A program made the position numbers and the translations under genes. The notes under the pieces were generated by a model. It did no database searches, was not told where the DNA came from, and saw only the letters and a program-made list of their open reading frames with translations. A stretch of DNA of 64,000 nt from Nitrosococcus halophilus Nc 4 (GTDB taxonomy: Bacteria; Pseudomonadota; Gammaproteobacteria; Nitrosococcales; Nitrosococcaceae): contig NC_013960.1 in assembly GCF_000024725.1 (NCBI RefSeq), forward strand, positions 3,706,001 to 3,770,000. The letters are read 5' to 3'. Of the stretch, positions 61,073-64,000 are shown in pieces (position 1 is the first letter of the stretch; the number at the start of each line of letters is the position of its first letter).

Positions 61073-62512
61073 ATGATCCCTCTCCAGCTTTTTACCGCGC
61101 TTTTTCTCCCCTGGCTACTTGGTATCGCTTGGTTACGCCTGGGGTGGCGCCAGACAGCAAGGGGCACGGGGCCCCTGGTGCTTGGCTACGCTTATTTATT
61201 GGGCATTCTCTTCACCACATTGGTAATGCGCCTCTGGGATGCGGTGGGGCTAAAGCAAGCTTTTTGGCCTCTCGCAGGCTTACTCTTATGCTTGACCCTG
61301 TTGGGATTTTGGATGGGACGCCACCTTCCTTGGAAGGAGGGAGGACACACGGCTCCCAGCATCACCCGTTCTCAGAGTCCCTGGCAAAAAGGACTTTTTG
61401 CGCTACTTATTGCCCTTCTAGCCATCCGCTTCGCCAGTTTAGGCCTAGAAATTCTTTGGCGTCCCCTCTACCCCTGGGACGCCTGGACCACTTGGGCGCC
61501 TCGGGCCCAGGTCTGGTTTGCGCTAAAGGAACTGGTGGCTTTCGTTGACAGCGCCACCTGGCTCCACAACCCCAGCAACGAAATCTATACCATTCCGGCC
61601 TGGCACTATCCCAAAACCGTCTCCCTTATCCAACTCTGGATCAGCCTGGCCCTGGAGCGATGGGATGATTCGTTAATTAGCCTGCCCTGGCTACTCTGCG
61701 CCGGCGCCCTGGGGCTGGCTTTCTACGGACAGCTCCGCTACTGGCGTCTAACACCGCTGGCTAGCCTTCTTGGCGCCTACTTACTACTGTCTCTCCCTCT
61801 GCTCAATACCCATATCGCCCTTGCTGGCTATGGGGATCTGTGGCTCGCAACCACCTATTCCCTGGCCGGGATGGCTTTTTTACAGTGGCTGCGCACCGGC
61901 GATTCCCGGCAAGGCTGGCTGGCGCTGCTGCTTGTCCTAGCCTGCCCTCTGCTTAAACGGGAAGGACTTATCTGGATACTCACGTTTCTCCCTCCCCTCC
62001 TTATTGTCCACCTCTCCTTTAGGGCAATGCTATTTACAGGCGCGGGAGGATTGGCAGGCATGGTTGCTTGGTATATGGCTGGAGGAATCCGTATTGGAGA
62101 ACTCGAAATCACTCCTGATCTGATTCAAATTCCTTCCCTAGGCCGCTTTGAGCTGGCGCTGTCTCCGGTCTGGGAACCGTTCTATCAGAATCTATTCGTG
62201 ATGGGGAGCTGGAATCTTCTCTGGTACCTGGTCATCGGGGTATTGGCCCTCTCTGCCATCCGCATCCTCACCCATCGCCAACTCTTTGTTGACTTCACTT
62301 TTATCGGCAGTGGCTTGATTGTGGTCTTCGTTACTTTTTTCCTGACCAGCAATGCTGCTTGGGCCGAATATTACACCAGCATCAACCGGATACTGCTTCA
62401 CTTGGCTCCGATCCTTTTGTTTTATATTCTGGTATTACTTCAGCAAAACTATGCCGGAAACGGCCCTAGGCCTTATTCCGGCCTACCTGCTAAGAGAGGC
62501 GAACCCCAGTAG
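61073..62512 (+). CDS. Polytopic membrane protein, possible glycosyltransferase of the PMT/ArnT type
   Basis: The protein of about 479 residues has at least 10 hydrophobic helices. The loop PLYPWDAWTTWAPRAQVWFA holds Asp and Trp residues like the first periplasmic loop of C-type (lipid-linked donor) glycosyltransferases. The family is not clear. It follows the TPR transferase gene closely on the same strand, and both may act in glycosylation. ATG at 61073 is chosen; TTG at 61064 is possible. Confidence 0.6.
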   Translation: MIPLQLFTALFLPWLLGIAWLRLGWRQTARGTGPLVLGYAYLLGILFTTLVMRLWDAVGLKQAFWPLAGLLLCLTLLGFWMGRHLPWKEGGHTAPSITRSQSPWQKGLFALLIALLAIRFASLGLEILWRPLYPWDAWTTWAPRAQVWFALKELVAFVDSATWLHNPSNEIYTIPAWHYPKTVSLIQLWISLALERWDDSLISLPWLLCAGALGLAFYGQLRYWRLTPLASLLGAYLLLSLPLLNTHIALAGYGDLWLATTYSLAGMAFLQWLRTGDSRQGWLALLLVLACPLLKREGLIWILTFLPPLLIVHLSFRAMLFTGAGGLAGMVAWYMAGGIRIGELEITPDLIQIPSLGRFELALSPVWEPFYQNLFVMGSWNLLWYLVIGVLALSAIRILTHRQLFVDFTFIGSGLIVVFVTFFLTSNAAWAEYYTSINRILLHLAPILLFYILVLLQQNYAGNGPRPYSGLPAKRGEPQ

Positions 62513-62631
62513 GCCGGAATAAGCGTCAGCGTTTCCGGCAAAAATCTGGATTCTTTACCACCAATACACAAAAGGCACTAAGAACTAACCTTGCACTCCG
62601 GCAAAAATTCCGCCGGAAACAGCTCCAAACC

Positions 62632-63030
62632 TTATTCCGGCCGACTAGAAAGCACCTTCCCCCCGTCCTCTTCGTGGGCTTGTCGGGTTCGCTGGGCTTT
62701 TTCCAAATCCGCCTCAAGTATCGCTAGACGCTGAACCAGCCGACGCAGTCTGCGCTCCTGCCGGGAACGTTCCAAGTCCATGGTTAGGACCTTAAGCAGC
62801 AACAACCCCATCCCCAACACCACCGCCAAAATAGGGGGATAAGCGACACCAAAAAAAGGGGCCACCTTATCGAACAACCCCGGAAAAACCCCCAGCACCA
62901 CTACCGTAGTAGCGACAACCAACCACCAAACAGCATAGGGGCCATGTAAATGATCACGGCGCACCAGGAAGAGAATTAAACCCGCAATCAAGACCCCAAT
63001 AAAGGTGGATGTCCATTGGTAATCAATCAT
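62632..63030 (-). CDS. DUF2304 membrane protein
   Basis: The 132 residues contain three hydrophobic helices (FIGVLIAGLILFLVRRDHLH, AVWWLVVATTVVVLGVFPGL, PILAVVLGMGLLLLKVLTMD) and a charged C-terminal helix (ERSRQERRLRRLVQRLAILE). This is the DUF2304 layout. Such genes are often next to a GT2 gene of the dolichyl-phosphate-mannose type, as here, where they overlap by 8 bases. Confidence 0.8.
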   Translation of the reverse strand: MIDYQWTSTFIGVLIAGLILFLVRRDHLHGPYAVWWLVVATTVVVLGVFPGLFDKVAPFFGVAYPPILAVVLGMGLLLLKVLTMDLERSRQERRLRRLVQRLAILEADLEKAQRTRQAHEEDGGKVLSSRPE

Positions 63031-63724
63031 CGCTGTATGCCTGCCGCCGCTTCCCGTTCATCCCTACCTTAGCTAGGCATAAGATGCTCGTTTGCAGCAT
63101 ATATTTTCCAACGATCAACCAGGAAGGAAATACCCGTGAGCCACCATAATCCCGCTCACGCATGGAGACCGGAACCTCCTTGATACGTAGCCCAGCACGG
63201 CGTAATAGCAACAACACCCCCACATCCTGATAATCAAGCAATGTTGCCTCGGAAGAAGCGAGCACGGCCATGGCGGCCTCATTATAGGCACGGAAACCGG
63301 AGGTCAAATCCTCAATCCCCAACCCCGTCAACTTCCGAAAATAAGTCCAGGCAAGCCGCCGAGCATGGCTGCCCCGCCCAGTGCAGGCGCCAATCACCAC
63401 ATCCGCCTCCCCCGAGTCTAGGGCTATAAACAGGGAAGGAAAGGCCTCCGGGAGGTGCTGGCCATCAGCATCCATAGTTAGCACCTGCTTGTAACCGGCT
63501 TTTAGGGCATAGCGGATACCTGCTTGGGTCGCCCCCCAAGCCCCTAAATTGCAACTAAGGGAGAGGACGGTAGCACCAGCAGAACGGGCAATCCCGGCTG
63601 TTTTATCAGTGCTCGCATCGTCAACCACCACCACTTCGCAGGCCAAATGCCTCTTTACTGCCCCCACGATGCTGCCAATCGTCGCTGCTTCATTGTACGC
63701 CGGAATTAAAACCACAGAGTTCAC
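63023..63724 (-). CDS. Family 2 glycosyltransferase (polyprenyl-phosphate sugar synthase-like)
   Basis: The 233 residues show VVLIPAYNEAATIGSIVGAV, VVVDDASTDKT, VLTMDADGQHLPEAFPSL and DLTSGFRAYNEAAM, the pattern of DPM1-like transferases that charge undecaprenyl phosphate. With DUF2304 it may supply lipid-linked sugar to the membrane protein at 61073. That link is inference. Confidence 0.88.
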   Translation of the reverse strand: MNSVVLIPAYNEAATIGSIVGAVKRHLACEVVVVDDASTDKTAGIARSAGATVLSLSCNLGAWGATQAGIRYALKAGYKQVLTMDADGQHLPEAFPSLFIALDSGEADVVIGACTGRGSHARRLAWTYFRKLTGLGIEDLTSGFRAYNEAAMAVLASSEATLLDYQDVGVLLLLRRAGLRIKEVPVSMRERDYGGSRVFPSWLIVGKYMLQTSILCLAKVGMNGKRRQAYSDD

Positions 63725-63908
63725 TAAATCCTCGCGTTATCGTGCCTACGTGCGCTTAAGCACCGTCATGACAGGCTACGACGAGACGTTAAATACGCGC
63801 AAGAGCTATATAAGACCACGGTTTTAAAGCCTGGCAATGGCAGAGACGGCGCGAACAAACCTATGAGATTTTCATAGATTCTTAGCAGCAGCAATTGGCC
63901 TCGTTGAC

Positions 63909-63939
63909 AAAAAAAACGCCAGCAAAAGCTGGCGTTTTT
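63909..63939 (-). terminator. Rho-independent terminator (bidirectional shape)
   Basis: ACGCCAGC and GCTGGCGT form an 8-bp stem with loop AAAA, and with runs of A and T on the two sides. It lies 25 bases after the stop of the gene that enters at 64000 and upstream of the GT2 gene. Confidence 0.85.
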
Positions 63940-63963
63940 CCCCTTGCTTCAGGAAAGCCGAAC

Positions 63964-64000
63964 TTACTTAAGGCTCTCCACAAAGGCTGCCAAGTTTTCG
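63964..64000 (-). CDS. C-terminal end of a gene, possibly a cytochrome c
   Basis: Only the last 11 codons are in the window, reading ENLAAFVESLK and a TAA stop. Endings of the LAAFVESLK type are common in small class I cytochromes c, where the last helix closes on the haem. The strong terminator right after it supports a real gene end. Identity remains tentative. Confidence 0.4.
   Translation of the reverse strand, partial: ENLAAFVESLK

Noticed and set aside
1-64000. tRNA or rRNA genes and CRISPR arrays
   Set aside because: No cloverleaf-like sequence with the usual T-loop, no rRNA signature and no regularly spaced short repeats were seen by eye.

Overview
The window looks like a chromosomal segment of a Gram-negative, polarly flagellated gammaproteobacterium. 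The evidence is a polar-type flagellar operon (flhA-flhF-flhG-fliA followed by motC/motD), an Xps-like type II secretion block, a Wzm/Wzt O-antigen exporter and lipoproteins with lipoboxes. Gene style and the many small intergenic repeats fit the Chromatiales, with Nitrosococcus as my best guess; that is inference from memory, not a search result.

Layout. (1) 1-6.4 kb: the N-terminal part of a large MscK-like channel, a TerC-type membrane protein fused to a PGPGW domain, the three-gene AmmeMemoRadiSam set (amrS divergent from amrB-amrA) and a membrane-anchored pentapeptide-repeat protein. (2) 6.5-19.3 kb: a flagellar operon read on the minus strand, fliL-M-N-O-P-Q-R-flhB-flhA-flhF-flhG-fliA-motC-motD-DUF2802, with a good sigma-54 promoter before fliL and no chemotaxis genes between fliA and motC. 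(3) 19.6-26.5 kb: an epimerase, a family 2 glycosyltransferase, a secreted subtilisin-like protease with a duplicated C-terminal domain, and a glycosyltransferase with a PqqD-like N-terminus. (4) 26.6-43.2 kb: a surface-polysaccharide locus with several glycosyltransferases (one a 1237-residue methyltransferase-GT2-GT4 protein), methyltransferases, a HAD-domain protein, an acyltransferase-like protein and the Wzt/Wzm ABC exporter. (5) 43.2-46.7 kb: an accessory island with a truncated HicA plus HicB, VapBC, an IS200/IS605-type tnpB and ParDE. (6) 47.1-51.6 kb: a periplasmic parvulin, two secreted proteins of unknown function and a small lipoprotein. (7) 51.9-58.7 kb: type II secretion genes gspJ-K-L-M-N-D. 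(8) 58.8-64 kb: a TPR/SPINDLY-like O-GlcNAc transferase homologue, a polytopic membrane protein, a DUF2304/GT2 pair, and the last codons of what may be a cytochrome c.

The window is rich in small repeats. The most notable is a 70-bp, three-hairpin palindromic element that sits inside open reading frames of the polysaccharide locus, in both orientations and in different frames, without breaking them. This resembles the Rickettsia palindromic elements. Separately there is a 122-bp MITE with 16-bp perfect terminal inverted repeats and an 8-bp target duplication at 48.5 kb, two other MITE-like families, and a modular intergenic repeat that interrupts the flagellar operon between flhB and flhA.
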